In this document: one piece after another, positions 34,300-44,485 of the stretch | Layout of the letters: each line of letters opens with the position of its first letter | Numbering within the stretch: position 1 is the stretch's first letter | DNA from: Ophioceras dolichostomum | Taxonomy: Eukaryota; Ascomycota; Sordariomycetes; Magnaporthales; Ophioceraceae | Length of the DNA stretch: 51,394 nt | Assembly (NCBI GenBank): GCA_003049485.1 | Contig: PYST01000292.1 | Location: 1-51,394 of the forward strand | Reading direction: 5' to 3' | Position numbers and translations under genes: made by a program | The notes under the pieces: generated by a model | What the model was told of the DNA's origin: nothing | The model's input: the letters and a program-made list of their open reading frames with translations, nothing else | Database searches by the model: none

Positions 34300-34732
34300 A
34301 CAGTATGTGCGGCCTTGGCTGAGCCACGACGGCAAGGAGTCAGGCCGTTGGACTTGACAGCCTCACACCAGTCTGCCTTCAGCTGAGATGCTGCCCCACT
34401 GCAAATGAAAACAGTTAATGGCCTCCATGGTCCAATGAACGATGTGCGTCCTCTCTTGGTGAAAGGGGCTTAAGCCGCAAACTGCACGCTGAACGCCTCT
34501 CATGTGCGAGCAAGCTTCACAGCGAGTTACGATTGATTCAAGAGGATTTGTCCATATATAAATTATTGGAGAGGCTTCTCGACCAGCCAAGCTGCTGTGA
34601 CTGTTTCCGCGGGATTCTCTCTTTAAAGCACCCTCATCTTTGCGGCGAATGAACGAGCTGTCAACAATAGTGGGAAGCAGAGAGTGTAATTCGAGCGATC
34701 AACAGCACCGGCCAGACAAAAGCGAGCGCATC

Positions 34733-35408
34733 ATGGCCAGTACGGTTGAAACGATCTATTTTTGGAGAGAGACTGAAGCTGCTGGCGGCTTTATGAGCCA
34801 GTGGTTCAGCTCCCCCTTCCAAGACGCCGAAAATCCTGACCCCAAGAGGATTTACAACACTGCGGAACAGTACGTACCTACCTACCTAGCTACCTAGGTA
34901 TGCATACCTACCCACCTAGGTCCTCTACTCAGGCGACTAATCCGAGCGGCTACCGCTTCGCGGGGGCCCCTACAGCTACATGATGTACCACAAAGCGATG
35001 CTCTTCAATGACGGCCGGATCGCCGCCCAGATCCTTGCCACCGACAGTCCTCGCACAGTCAGGACTCTCGGCAGGAAGGTCCAAAATTTCGACGAGCAAG
35101 TCTGGGCTGCCAACCGAGATCGAATCGTTCGCCAGGGAAATATTTGCAAGTTCACCTGTGGCGTCTCTGGGGCGGCCGACTTCTCTTCACCGAGCCTCAA
35201 AGAGCTTCTCCTTGCCACTGGTAACAAGGAGCTGGTCGAAGCCAGCCCTTACGACCGCATCTGGGGCATCGGCTTTGGTGCTAAAACGGCGCCGAATCAC
35301 CGTGACCAGTGGGGAGAGAATAGGCTTGGCAAGGCCTTGATGGAGGTTAGGGCCGAATTGCAGAAGGATAAGGATGCCGAGGCCGCTGCGGCCAGACCTG
35401 GGGATTAA
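34733..35408 (+). CDS. NADAR domain protein (YbiA/DUF1768 family)
   Basis: Exons 34733-34869 and 34976-35408 (189 aa). The intron (GTACGT to CTACAG, 106 nt) joins GCGGAACA to CTACATG, giving the family's AEHYMMYHKA motif. NADAR proteins are N-glycosidases; bacterial YbiA hydrolyses an unstable riboflavin intermediate, and some members remove ADP-ribose from guanine. Visible motifs are IYFWRE and SQWFSSPF near the N-terminus, AEHYMMYHKA (about 43-52), DEQVWAANRDRIVRQGNICKF, LLATGNKELVEASPYDRIWGIGFG and WGENRLGKALMEVR. The gene stands alone, next to no riboflavin or ADP-ribosylation gene. An upstream in-frame ATG (34640) is possible but adds only an unconserved, polar extension. The intron is built largely of the ACCT/AGGT repeat. 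Confidence 0.88.
34870..34920. repeat. ACCT/AGGT repeat inside the NADAR intron
   Basis: The 5' half of the intron, beginning at its splice donor, is almost entirely ACCT/AGGT units. A hairpin here would bury the 5' splice site. Confidence 0.85.
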
Positions 35409-35513
35409 AGAGGGACAAGGTAGCTGAAAGACGGTTCGACAATGAGGTCTTCGTCCTACCATGCTCTCCCAAAACTGCACTTCCTGCTTCCCTTCGAAAC
35501 CCACACTCACTCT

Positions 35514-35515
<2 letters not shown>

Positions 35516-35554
<39 letters not shown>

Positions 35555-35574
35555 CCCCCCCCCCCCCCCCCCCC
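35516..35574. repeat. Poly-C tract (58 C, one T) before gap
   Basis: Fifty-nine bases, all C except a T at 35552. It runs into the Ns, and six C and a (CT)n tract follow the gap, so the true repeat is of unknown length. The complementary G-run could form a quadruplex, which may be why sequencing failed. Confidence 0.9.
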
Positions 35575-35652
35575 NNNNNNNNNNNNNNNNNNNNNNNNNN
35601 NNNNNNNNNNNNNNNNNNNNNNNNNNNNNNNNNNNNNNNNNNNNNNNNNNNN
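35575..35652. other. Assembly gap, 78 N
   Basis: Undetermined bases between a poly-C run and a C/CT-rich run. The real length is not known from this sequence. Confidence 0.99.
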
Positions 35653-36279
35653 CCCCCCTCTCTCTCTCTCTCTCTCCCCGGGCGTGTCTTTCTCACTCTG
35701 TCCCTGCCCCTTTCTCTCCTCCCCTCCTTTCATCATATGGTTGTCTTGTTTGTTTTCGCCTCCCTCCCAGACTGAGTCACACAAGGTTTGGGACAATGGT
35801 GAATGTAACTCTATATGTTGATATACCGGGATTTGTGTCTTACAAGGTTGGTAAGTGATGGGTATTCTCGTATTGTACATTGGAAAATATGTTGTACAAG
35901 TCCGAGGAAGAGTGGTGATGTATACCTCGATAAAGTGGTTCCCAGAGAACAGATAGCTAAAGATCCTAAAGAAGATGATGCCCGCTTATGAGATCTATCA
36001 AGCTTTTCTTCCACAGCCAATGGCATCCTCGCTCATGCTTTGCAACGCGCGATTCAGCCCGTGTCAACCTCGACCAAAAGAGTAAAGAAAAGAAACATCA
36101 GAGCAAATACCTAAGAGTCTGCCCAGAGCTCGGTCGGGATGTTGGATGCAAAATTAAATGAAGACGGGAGGTACTTAGGTAAGGGGTCGATCGTATGATC
36201 CGTCCGTGCCGTATCGTACAAGGCTCGAACTCTCGAGCTTGACGATGTGCCCATGTTCATAACCCATATCCTAGTTGAT

Positions 36280-38091
36280 CTAGATCCAGTCTCGCCCGCT
36301 CTTCTGCATCTCGATGAGGCGCCAGCCACGAGTCTCCGGATTGCTGACATCCTCAGGCACACGGGTGATGCCGATGGCGTAGGTAACTTGCTGGACACGG
36401 TCCTCCATACCGGCTGCCAACTCGTTCGTCTTGGCGTTGCGGTAGACATGGACCTCCTGCGTGCGGCAGGTGATGATGAAGACAGGAATCTCACCAGGCT
36501 CCAACATTCGAGCCTTGAGAATGTCGACGTTGCGGATGTCAAGGATACGGCCTGCCGACTTGAGGCCGACCTGCAGATACTGCTTTGTCAACGCCTCGTA
36601 CACTGAAAATTGCGCCTCCGACAGCCACAATTTGAGCGTAGCGACATCGCCGCGGACGTATGCGTCGAGGACCTCGGGCAGAATGTACTCGCGCAAGTCC
36701 CGTAAGAATGGCTCGGTCTGGAATGTCGGGTCCATCGAGCGCAGCTTCTTGATTACCATCGCGGTCTCGTTCTCCGCGAAGAAGCCTGCCACGCGGTCGG
36801 TGATGCTCCGCGCCGTTGAGATCAGAGGATTTTCCGACTCCTGGTACACGTTCTTCATGCTGAACATGCCCTGCATCAACTTGTTGGAGTCGCGGAAGTC
36901 CCGCCAAGCTTCTTTCCAAGCGGCGTCCTTGTGGAGTGTGATATTCGTTCCAGCGCTGCGAGACACGCGGAGAAGAAGAGAACGTTAGTAGCGGGAAATG
37001 AAACAGTAGATTCGACGGGGCCGAGGATAATACGGGAGCGACGACACTAGATCACGGGGGAAGGAAGGGCAAGCTGTGACGAAGGACACGGGAGGAAGAT
37101 GCTATACTCACTTGGGGTCCTCCTGCGGAACCTGGTTGCCACCAGCAGTCCCGCCGTCTCCACCCTCGCGAAGCTCCCTACGGCGGCGGCGCTCCTCCTT
37201 TTCCACCCAACCGCCATATCTCGAACTGCTCCCGTCATCGATCACGTCCTTCACATTCTTGTAGGCCTCGGTTTCGCGCAGGGGCTTTGTTGCCTTGTCG
37301 AGGACATCACCAGTGGCGTTGGCAGCCCCGCGCACGCCTTTCATAACTGGTGTCTCCCACGTCCACGACGCACCCTTGCCGATGGCACCGGCGGTGCCCT
37401 TGATTACGGTGCTGGCAGTGCTGGAAACGGCGCCGGATGTAGCCTCGTATGCCTGTCGCGCGCGCCGCACAGATTCGCTTTCTGTGAACTGGTGCGCTGA
37501 TGAGGCCAACGCCTTGGTCCCCTCGTTCCACTCCTTTGATTGCTTGAGCTCCGACTGCATAGTCTCCACAAACACCTGCCATGGCGTCTTGTCGCCGTGT
37601 GGTGGCGGAGGTGGCAGCTCGTCCTTCTGGTCCCGTTCCTGTTTCTTCTCCTGCTTGCCGTCCTTAGCCTGGTCGTCTTTGGCATCCGTCTCGGCCTTCC
37701 TCTGTGCATCTTCGCTTCCCGTGCTCTCGGGTTTGCCCTCTTCGTTTGGTGGTGGTCGGTCCGGTGACTCAGTAGAGGACCTCGCGCCCTCTTGCGGGCG
37801 CTGCATCCACGTTGATGAAGCGTGGATATGACGGGGCTGGGGGACGTGATGGTGCGGCAAGGAAAGTGATATGTGATGCTCGTCCCCCTTCCACCAGGGC
37901 GAGTGCGACGAAGCGGCCGACCAAAGCGACCTTGTCCTCCTTCCTCGCTCGTTGCCGACTAGAGTATCACACAAACTAGCTGGGCGTAAACGAGGACGCT
38001 GGGCTAGCGAAGGTATTCGGCTCGGCGAGAGACGAGGAAGCGGCAGTGGCCTGGATAGGATGTTGCAAGAGGGTTGCCTCATCATGTTCAT
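36280..38091 (-). CDS. tim44: Mitochondrial import motor subunit Tim44
   Basis: Exons 38091-37112 and 36955-36280 (551 aa). Tim44 recruits mitochondrial Hsp70 to the TIM23 channel on the matrix side of the inner membrane. The N-terminus is a basic presequence-like region. A charged, Lys/Glu/Asp-rich segment (about residues 115-160) follows, then the Hsp70/TIM23-binding helices (PWQVFVETMQSELKQSKEW). The intron joins QVPQEDPN to AGTNITLHKDAAWKEAW. The C-terminal Tim44 domain (about 370-550) contains RGDVATLKLWLSEAQF, RILDIRNVDILKA, PVFIITCRTQEVHVYRN and ends RGWRLIEMQKSGRDWI, as in the family. The start is the first of three clustered Met codons. Confidence 0.92.
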
Positions 38092-38324
38092 GGTTACGAT
38101 GAGCGGGTGTGCCGCTCGATAGTAGGATTCGGCGGTGGACGGTGAGGAGCAGGAGTAGGTGAATCCGGTAAAGACAAGGGAGCGGCCGTAGAAAACAGAA
38201 AAGAAGAAAATTAAAAGCCGAATACTGGTCGTGCCGCCGAATCTCGCGAGGACGCCGGTTGGTGCATGCTGCTACAGGATAGAAAAAAGGAATCTGGGAA
38301 CAAAATTTCATGGTTGGCTTCTCG

Positions 38325-38343
38325 TAGGTACCTAGGTACGTAC
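38325..38343. repeat. ACCT/AGGT palindromic repeat
   Basis: TAGGTACCTAGGTACGTAC, a near-perfect palindrome between the two divergent mitochondrial genes. Confidence 0.8.
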
Positions 38344-38603
38344 CACGATCGGGCCCCGCTCAAAGGAGGACCAGATGGTAGACTCAGATGAGCCAATGAG
38401 AAGTGCAGACATTTGATCTAGACCCACTTCTTAGCATGCAGCTCCCAATCCTTGGAATTCTCTTCCAAGGCTCAGGGTAGGTCTGGCTTTTTGCAAGACC
38501 ACAGGCCAGACGACGCGCCGAGGTAAATACCGAACCCAACCCATTACCACTACGCACCGTGGCCGATGGTGATCAAACAGGGCCAAGTGCTGTCTGCCTC
38601 TTT

Positions 38604-38690
38604 GTAAGTTTTGGTGATGAATATCGACCGACCCAGATCCCTGAAGACGCTAAGTTATTGATGCGATATGCTAACCCAAGCCGTCTGCAG
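38604..38690 (+). other. Probable 5' UTR intron of the uS11m gene
   Basis: A consensus GTAAGT donor, TGCTAACC branch site and CTGCAG acceptor, 87 nt in total, 32 bases before the start codon. It contains the only upstream ATG (38668) that would open a long overlapping frame, so splicing would remove it from the mRNA. Confidence 0.5.
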
Positions 38691-38722
38691 AGACCTACCT
38701 TGGGGAAAAGCACATCAGAGTG

Positions 38723-39481
38723 ATGAACCAGGTTTTCATAACTCGGCCGGTAGCGCGGGGACTCCTCCGGTCGGCAACGCCACCCCAGCGCCATGCCGGC
38801 CCGGCATTATGGCGAAGGACTTTTGCCAGCGAACCGCCGTTAGGAGGCCAGCCTCCACCGAGCTCGACCCGGAGCCGCGATGCCGGTACCAGTTCCAGCA
38901 CTGGCGCCAGTTCCAACTCCGTCGGCGGCAGCATCGGCGGCAGCAGCCGCACCAGCGCACGCAGCAGCATGCAGCAACTTACTGGGCTGCTGAATCCGGA
39001 CTCAAAAAAGACGTCTACCACGGCCCACATCGACGACTACATGCTAGACCGGATGGACGACCGCAGCCTATCTGGAAGCCAGAGATCCGCCCCGATGCAA
39101 GATCCCGCGGAGCCATACCATTTTCACATCTATAGCCACAAACACAACACGCACGTCACAGTCACCAGGCCGAACCGCGAGCCGATCATTTCGATGTCAT
39201 GCGGGAATCTGGGGATCCGGGGGGCGCCACGCAAGAATTACGACGCGGCCTACCAGTTAGGTGCATTTGTCATTGACAAACTACAACAGGCCGGCTGGCA
39301 CAACAAAATCCACGCACTCGAGGTCGTTCTTCGCGGCTTTGGGCCCGGGAGAGAGGCCGTGACCAAGGTCCTGCTGGGAAACGAGGGGAGGATGCTTCGA
39401 CCCAAGATTGAGCGTGTGACCGACTCCACCAGGCTCAAGTTTGGCGGCACCAGGAGTCAGAAGCCGAAGCGCTTGGGTTAA
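38723..39481 (+). CDS. mrps18: Mitochondrial small-subunit ribosomal protein uS11m
   Basis: Single coding exon, 252 aa from the ATG at 38723. uS11m is in the platform of the mitochondrial small ribosomal subunit. The first 35 residues are a basic presequence (MNQVFITRPVARGLLRS). A Ser/Gly-rich linker is followed by the S11 domain from about residue 130: YHFHIYSHKHNTHVTVT, SCGNLGIRGAPRKNYDAAYQLG, ALEVVLRGFGPGREAV and the C-terminal IERVTDSTRLKFGGTRSQKPKRLG, which carry the family's glycines and basic RNA-binding end. Yeast names this protein Mrps18. A leader intron likely removes an upstream ATG (38668) whose frame overlaps the start. Confidence 0.9.
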   Translation: MNQVFITRPVARGLLRSATPPQRHAGPALWRRTFASEPPLGGQPPPSSTRSRDAGTSSSTGASSNSVGGSIGGSSRTSARSSMQQLTGLLNPDSKKTSTTAHIDDYMLDRMDDRSLSGSQRSAPMQDPAEPYHFHIYSHKHNTHVTVTRPNREPIISMSCGNLGIRGAPRKNYDAAYQLGAFVIDKLQQAGWHNKIHALEVVLRGFGPGREAVTKVLLGNEGRMLRPKIERVTDSTRLKFGGTRSQKPKRLG

Positions 39482-40280
39482 GATCGTGTCGGTCGTTATG
39501 TCCTGCCACTAGCCATGGCTCCTGCCGGCCTCGGCTACTCTAGACCCAACGAGATTATGCCAGAATTGTACAACAATTATGTTAACCTGTAACACTATTG
39601 CAGCTGCAGCGCTCCTTCAGAGAAGCCCAAACATTAGACGACCCCATGTATGAATGCCTCCGGTATATTTCGAAGGGTTGTTGGGGGTTTCTCCTGACCT
39701 TTGAACTGCCCCTATATAAGACGTGCTCATGGGAGACAAAGCATTTTGATTGGCGATGCCCAAGGGTTTGCATGTTACGGTAATGCTATCTGTGTAGCGT
39801 AGCTAAATACCATCCTCAACCAGGGGCGAGCTGGCGATTTGTCAATATGGCTGGTAGGTATTAGGTAGGTAGGTCAGGTACTTCGTAGTTGGAGGGTCAG
39901 TTGAATTCCCTCTTCCGGCCTCCATGTTATGTTAAGCCCGTGTAATGATTGATGAGTCAACAAGCCTGCATCCGCGATTTGTGGTGGAGGAAGGCGGGGG
40001 TTGGACACCAACCAAGTCGGCCCAAAGCATAGGTCCGAGTCCCCGGTCATTTTTGTTGTCCAGGTCCCTCCACCCACCTATACCTGCTGGTACATGCATC
40101 AATGATTGATACCTGCACCGAACGTAACAAGCGCCGCTACCACTGCCTCCAGCCCGTCCGTCCATGCCAAACGCCCCGCGCTCGTATCTAGTCGGCGATT
40201 CCGCCCGCTTTAGCCTCCTATCGTCGCACTCGCGACCATGATAGGACCACTACGCCAGAAACCGCCTCTTTAGCACAGCG
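39482..40280. other. Intergenic: uS11m 3' flank and regulator promoter
   Basis: About 800 bp with one AGGT cluster (39853-39880). No gene seen. The last 100 bases are C-rich, as in fungal leaders. Confidence 0.6.
39853..39880. repeat. AGGT repeat cluster
   Basis: Five AGGT units, mostly tandem, in one orientation. Confidence 0.8.
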
Positions 40281-42350
40281 ATGCCACCGCGACGCTCCCA
40301 TAAAAAGAGCCGAGACGGTTGTAGGCGTTGTAAGAGCCGCAAAATTAAGGTTGTTTGCACTCCTCCCCGCCCTAGCTTCCAATCCCTCGAGCGTCTCAAT
40401 GGTCCTGGGGTCCTGGGGTCCTGGGGTCCTGGGGTCCAGGGGTCATGGGCAATGTCGCGGTGTATCTGTATTTGCCGCTGCCTTCGATGCCCGTCCACAC
40501 CGCTCTCCGTATTGTCTGTCGGGATGCGGTGCTCTTCCGTTTGCCGGTTGACTTTTTGACTGACTGGAGTGGCCGAGAGAGGATCGGGACGTCACACCCA
40601 AACACAGTGCGATGAGGTCCATCCCCGGTGCGGGAACTGCGTGAAGCATGGCGTTGGTTGTGATTTCGAGCAACCAGGCTACGGTGGCACCGGCGCCATG
40701 ACTCTGGCCGGCGCTGCGCACAGCACCCCGCGATCGAGGGCCATCAGCCTCCCGACGGCCTCTCCAACAACCAGCCTGACACCTGCGAACCTGTCGACGA
40801 CAGGTCCCGCGACCAGCTTGGGCGCCAACCCCTTAGCCAACCCGACGAGCAGCACCCCCCTTTATCGAACACCCGGTGCGGTGGCCGTGTCGCAGACCAC
40901 GCCAACCTCCAACCACAGCCGGCTGCTCGAGCTGCGCCTGATGCATCAGTACATCTCCATGACCAGCAAGACGCTGACGGTGACGGCGCCGATCACCGAG
41001 GAGGTCTGGCGCGACGTGGTGCCGCAGATCGCCTTCGCGGCCAGCTCCCACCACCTGACGGACGGCATACTGGCTGTGGCGGCGCTGCATCTGCGCAGCC
41101 TCTGTCCCCACGACCAAGAAGTGGTACGGGCGTCGCACGCGTACATGGCCTCGTCGCTGCGGGAGTACAGCGACGTGCTGACTCGGGGCATCGATGCGTC
41201 CAACGCCGAGGCACTCTTCCTCACGTCGACTCTTATCGCGATCCAGTCGACCGCCACCCGCGTCTTCACCAAGGACGAGTCCGTTGCCGTCGCCGGTGCT
41301 GGCACCCTGGCCCGCGCCAGCAATCACCACAGTGGCTACAGCCTGCCCATGTCCTGGTTTCACTCGTTCCAGGGCGTCAAAGCCATCACGGCCGCTTCAT
41401 GGCTGTGGCTGCGCCAGAGCAACGCCGTCATCCCCATCATCAACTCGCAGCCCGTCCTGCATCTCGACTTCAACTCAACCGAGCCTACGTTCTTCGGCCA
41501 CCTGCTCGAAGGCCTGGACCAGGAGCTTGCTGCCCTCCCGCCAGACCACGTAGCCGGACCTGCCCCCGGGCATACCCCCACTGCCAGTAGCGCTGCTATA
41601 GCCGGTCACGCCGAGGCCTTCTCCGCTACCACCGGTGCTGCTACCACCGCTGCTGCCGCTGCGACTGCGGCTGTAGTTGCTGCCGCCGCCGCCGCCACCG
41701 CCGCCGCCAACTCTACTTCCATCCCTTCCCTCGCTTCCTCTGCATCCATTGCCGGCGACGCGGGTGCTGCCTCTGGTGCCAGTGGGAGCGGCATCGGCAG
41801 TGGCACCAACCCAGCTGCTGCGGCCCGCAGCCCCACCGGCAGCAGGCGGCAGGCTACTCGGCAGGCGTACGAGCATGCGGTCGCGGTGCTCAACTGGGCG
41901 CATAAGATCCCACACAAGGGCTCACCGCTCGCCTTTCCCGCCACAGTCTCCCGGCGGTTCGTCGAGCTGGTGGAAGAACGGCGGCCCCGGGCCCTGGCCA
42001 TCCTAGCCAGCTTCTTCGCCCTGCTGAAGTGCCTCGACCCTATCTGGTGGCTGCGCGGCATGGCAAGGCGTGAGGTTCTGGGCATTATCTCCCTCTTCAA
42101 CTCCGACTACTTCGGCCCCGAGATCGAGCGCCAGTGGTGGCCGCATCTCGAGTGGGCTGTTCGCGTCGCGCTGCACGACGACAAGGACAACCCGGGCTAC
42201 GTCCCCCCAGACCTCTGGGGGTCGAATTGGCTCAGTGACGACACCCCTGGAGCCGACGGCGACGGCGGGCCCGACTTTGTTAGCCATATCGAAATGGTCA
42301 GCCAAATGGTCACAAACGGCCTGAGCAGCTTTCCAGCCCCGAGCAGCTGA
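40281..42350 (+). CDS. Zn2Cys6 binuclear cluster transcription factor, Upc2-like
   Basis: Exons 40281-40349 and 40608-42350 (603 aa). The zinc cluster (Cys at 14, 17, 24, 31, 34, 41; spacing C-X2-C-X6-C-X6-C-X2-C-X6-C) is split by the 258-nt intron between Lys23 and Cys24 and is perfect after splicing (KSRKIK joined to CDEVHPRC). A Ser/Thr/Pro/Ala-rich linker follows. LLELRLMHQYISMTSKTLT (about 127) and the helical region after it resemble Upc2/sterol-uptake-type and related fungal regulators. An Ala-rich run lies at about 366-392. The donor is GTTGTT, weak. The intron contains an 8-bp tandem repeat. The target pathway is unknown: no biosynthetic cluster surrounds the gene. Confidence 0.85.
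40401..40448. repeat. 8-bp tandem repeat, six copies, inside an intron
   Basis: GGTCCTGG four times, then two variants (GGTCCAGG, GGTCATGG). It lies in the intron that interrupts the zinc-cluster codons. Confidence 0.9.
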
Positions 42351-42974
42351 CCTCGGAAGGGTCAACCAGTAGAGAAAGAATATGGGCTGGCACGTTTTGC
42401 TACTTACCGGCCTCGCCTCCCTTGCTATTGAGATCTGTTGTTCCCTTTCTGTTTGACCTGACAGCTGGCGTGTCGGGGTTTGAGCCCGCCTCCTACGGTT
42501 TTTTGAGGCAGCCCCTTTTCCGGCGTTTACGGCGTAGTTTTTTCCCTCCTCTCCCCGCCCCGCGTTCCGTAGCGCTCGGAGGGCGTTTAATTCTTTGCCC
42601 CCATACATCATCGTCATACAAGCGACGAGTGGCGGGGGTGGGGTATTTCGAGGAGGCCGCGTGCTCCTCGTGTATGGGCTTCTACTAGTCTACCTACCTA
42701 CCTACCTTAGTAGACAGGGATCTCGGAAATCTGCGGTTCCATAACGCCTTAATCCGCAATGTTCTGACGGGCACTGCCCATCCCCTAGACGTTTTGCTCT
42801 GTATGTATCGCTAGCGGGTTCATCATTTTGGTTGTCGTAGGGTCTATGTCAGGGTAGCCAGCCGCCCAAATTGGCGCTCGTCTCTCTATTTTCTATACGA
42901 GAACAAATCTGGAGCGGCAGACCGTTCATAGTGCGGCTCATCGGGCTTTGCTATCACACCAGACGGCGTGACTT
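42351..42974. other. Convergent intergenic region, Zn2Cys6 gene/rpf2
   Basis: About 620 bp with an ACCT cluster (42690-42708) flanked by short complementary TAGTCTA/TAGTAGA arms. No gene seen. Confidence 0.6.
42690..42708. repeat. ACCT repeat cluster
   Basis: Four tandem CTAC/ACCT units in one orientation. Confidence 0.8.
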
Positions 42975-44485
42975 CTATATCGCCCTTAGCTTCTTGGTCC
43001 TACTGGTCTCGTTGACACCCTTTCTTGAGACCGGCTCTCCGATGTCGCTTTCATCGGTTCGGTTCCTCTTTAATCCCTTCATCTTTCTCGTCTGCAGGTC
43101 GCCCAGGTCCTGTCGAGGCAGGTAAACGCGGCCCATCTTGTGGCCCATCATATCTGTCGAGACGTTCTTCTTGGTCTTCTCCTCTGCAGACTTCGGTTTC
43201 CGCATGGCCTCCTTCAGCATAGCATCGTCTGCCTGCCGCAACCTTCCGAGTCTGAAATCCATGCGAGGCCCAATCTCCTCCAGCTCCACCCTAGGCAGCG
43301 TCTGTCCGCTCCGTTTCGTCTGGATCATGTAGGTTCGGAGGTGCAACACAGGCGACCCATTGCCGCCGACGCTAGCCTTGGCATTACTGCTGGTGTTGTT
43401 CAAGTCGCCGGCGGGGGCGTCCTCGGCACTGATCGCAATCACGTAACGCAGACCCTCAACATCGATCTTGTCCATCCCGCTGTCGCCACGGAAAAGGTCG
43501 AGAATCAGGCTTTTGGCCGTGGTATACTCGTTCGGTATGGTGCTCTCAAATTGAGCGCCTGCAAAGACCACCATGGGACGGAGCCCCACCGAGAACTTAG
43601 CCGTCTTGAACTGTGACATGCGGCGGAAGGACTCGACATCGAGATACATCTCGAGCATGTCGAGGACCTTGTGGTCAAACGTCCGCACCAAGGTCAACGC
43701 ATGTGGTCGCTTCTTGCTGCTGGAGCCAAGGACGAGGAGACCTTAACAGCCAGGGACCATCCGTTAGCAGAATATACTAGGCAAGTACAGGGCAGAGGTA
43801 ATAAGCTGTGTGGGATACAGGGGTAGCATGGAGAATCGACTGACTGGTGTCGCATTTGTCCGAAAAGAATTCCTGTAAGACCATAAGCAAGGCGTGCGAT
43901 CGTATTCGTCAGTCTTGTTCATAGCAAAGAGCCATGTCCGTGGGCCGCGTCCGGGCAGTGAAAAACCAGGACGGTGGTGAGAATAAGAGCGAGAGCTAGA
44001 GAAAGCGCACCAGAGAACTCGGGTCCTCAAACGGATGGCTGTAGGAAATTCAGCGTTAGAAATTGCGAGGCCAGGTCCGTGGAGGAATGACACAATAAGA
44101 CTCACATGGCGTTCTTTTTCGTGAACCTTCGAACAAACAGGAGAAGGAGACAGCAGCGTCAGTCACAACTTGTCGCGGACGGAGAAAGGACATCTAGATG
44201 GGGTGGTACTTTTTAGCCAGGGGTTGGCGCATGGAATAAAGATCGGCCAGTGCATCCTGGACAACCTGACTGCAAGACGTACCCCTCAAAAACAGGGTAG
44301 ACTTGGGGTTCTCGACGGGCTTGGGCGCCTTTTTCTCCAGGATGCGCTTGGAGCGCGCGTTGCGAGGCTTGCTACGACGGTGATTTGTGACGTTAGCCGC
44401 AAGATTCGGTGGTCCCCACGGAGACGGCCAGGGTAGGGCCAGGAAGGGGGTGGTTTGGGTTGAGGGCGGACATTTGTCTTAACAT
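42975..44485 (-). CDS. rpf2: Ribosome production factor 2 (Rpf2), Brix domain
   Basis: Six exons: 44485-44472, 44371-44210, 44126-44106, 44038-44011, 43872-43845 and 43741-42975 (339 aa). Rpf2 with Rrs1 brings the 5S RNP into pre-60S particles in the nucleolus. The spliced protein starts MLRQIKPRNARSKRILEKK, then FLRGTSCSQVVQDALADLY, LAKKFTKKNAIHPFEDPSSL, EFFSDKCDTSLLVLGSSSKK, RPHALTLVRTFDHKVLDMLE, as in Rpf2. The Brix domain runs to about residue 260; the Lys/Arg-rich tail fits a nucleolar protein. Each junction keeps frame and family sequence, which supports the very short exons of 21, 28 and 28 nt. The first donor (GTCCGC) is unusual; the remaining introns are GT-AG (67-138 nt). Confidence 0.88.

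Larger units (their letters stand above)
32840..34732. other. Long divergent intergenic region, cys3/NADAR gene
   Basis: About 1.9 kb between head-to-head genes. It holds two ACCT/AGGT clusters (33446-33489 and 34236-34299). A TATATAAAT motif is at about 34553-34562, roughly 170 bp before the NADAR start. Open frames here overlap on opposite strands and are not convincing. Confidence 0.55.
35409..36279. other. Convergent intergenic region containing an assembly gap
   Basis: Between the NADAR stop and the tim44 stop. It contains the poly-C run, 78 Ns and a CT-rich tract. No gene seen; the apparent Gly/Pro open frames here are artefacts of the homopolymer. Confidence 0.6.
38092..38722. other. 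Divergent promoter, tim44/uS11m, with a probable 5' UTR intron
   Basis: 631 bp between two head-to-head mitochondrial genes. It includes an ACCT/AGGT palindrome (38325-38343). On the plus strand GTAAGT at 38604, a CTAAC branch at about 38671 and CTGCAG ending at 38690 describe a good 87-nt intron in the uS11m leader. Confidence 0.55.

Noticed and set aside
35187..35880. Open frames with poly-Gly or poly-Pro and X residues
   Set aside because: They run through the poly-C tract and the N gap, so the translation is artefactual.
40281..44485. Secondary-metabolite gene cluster around the Zn2Cys6 regulator
   Set aside because: The neighbours are housekeeping genes (uS11m, Rpf2, Bcs1); no synthase, P450 or transporter is present.
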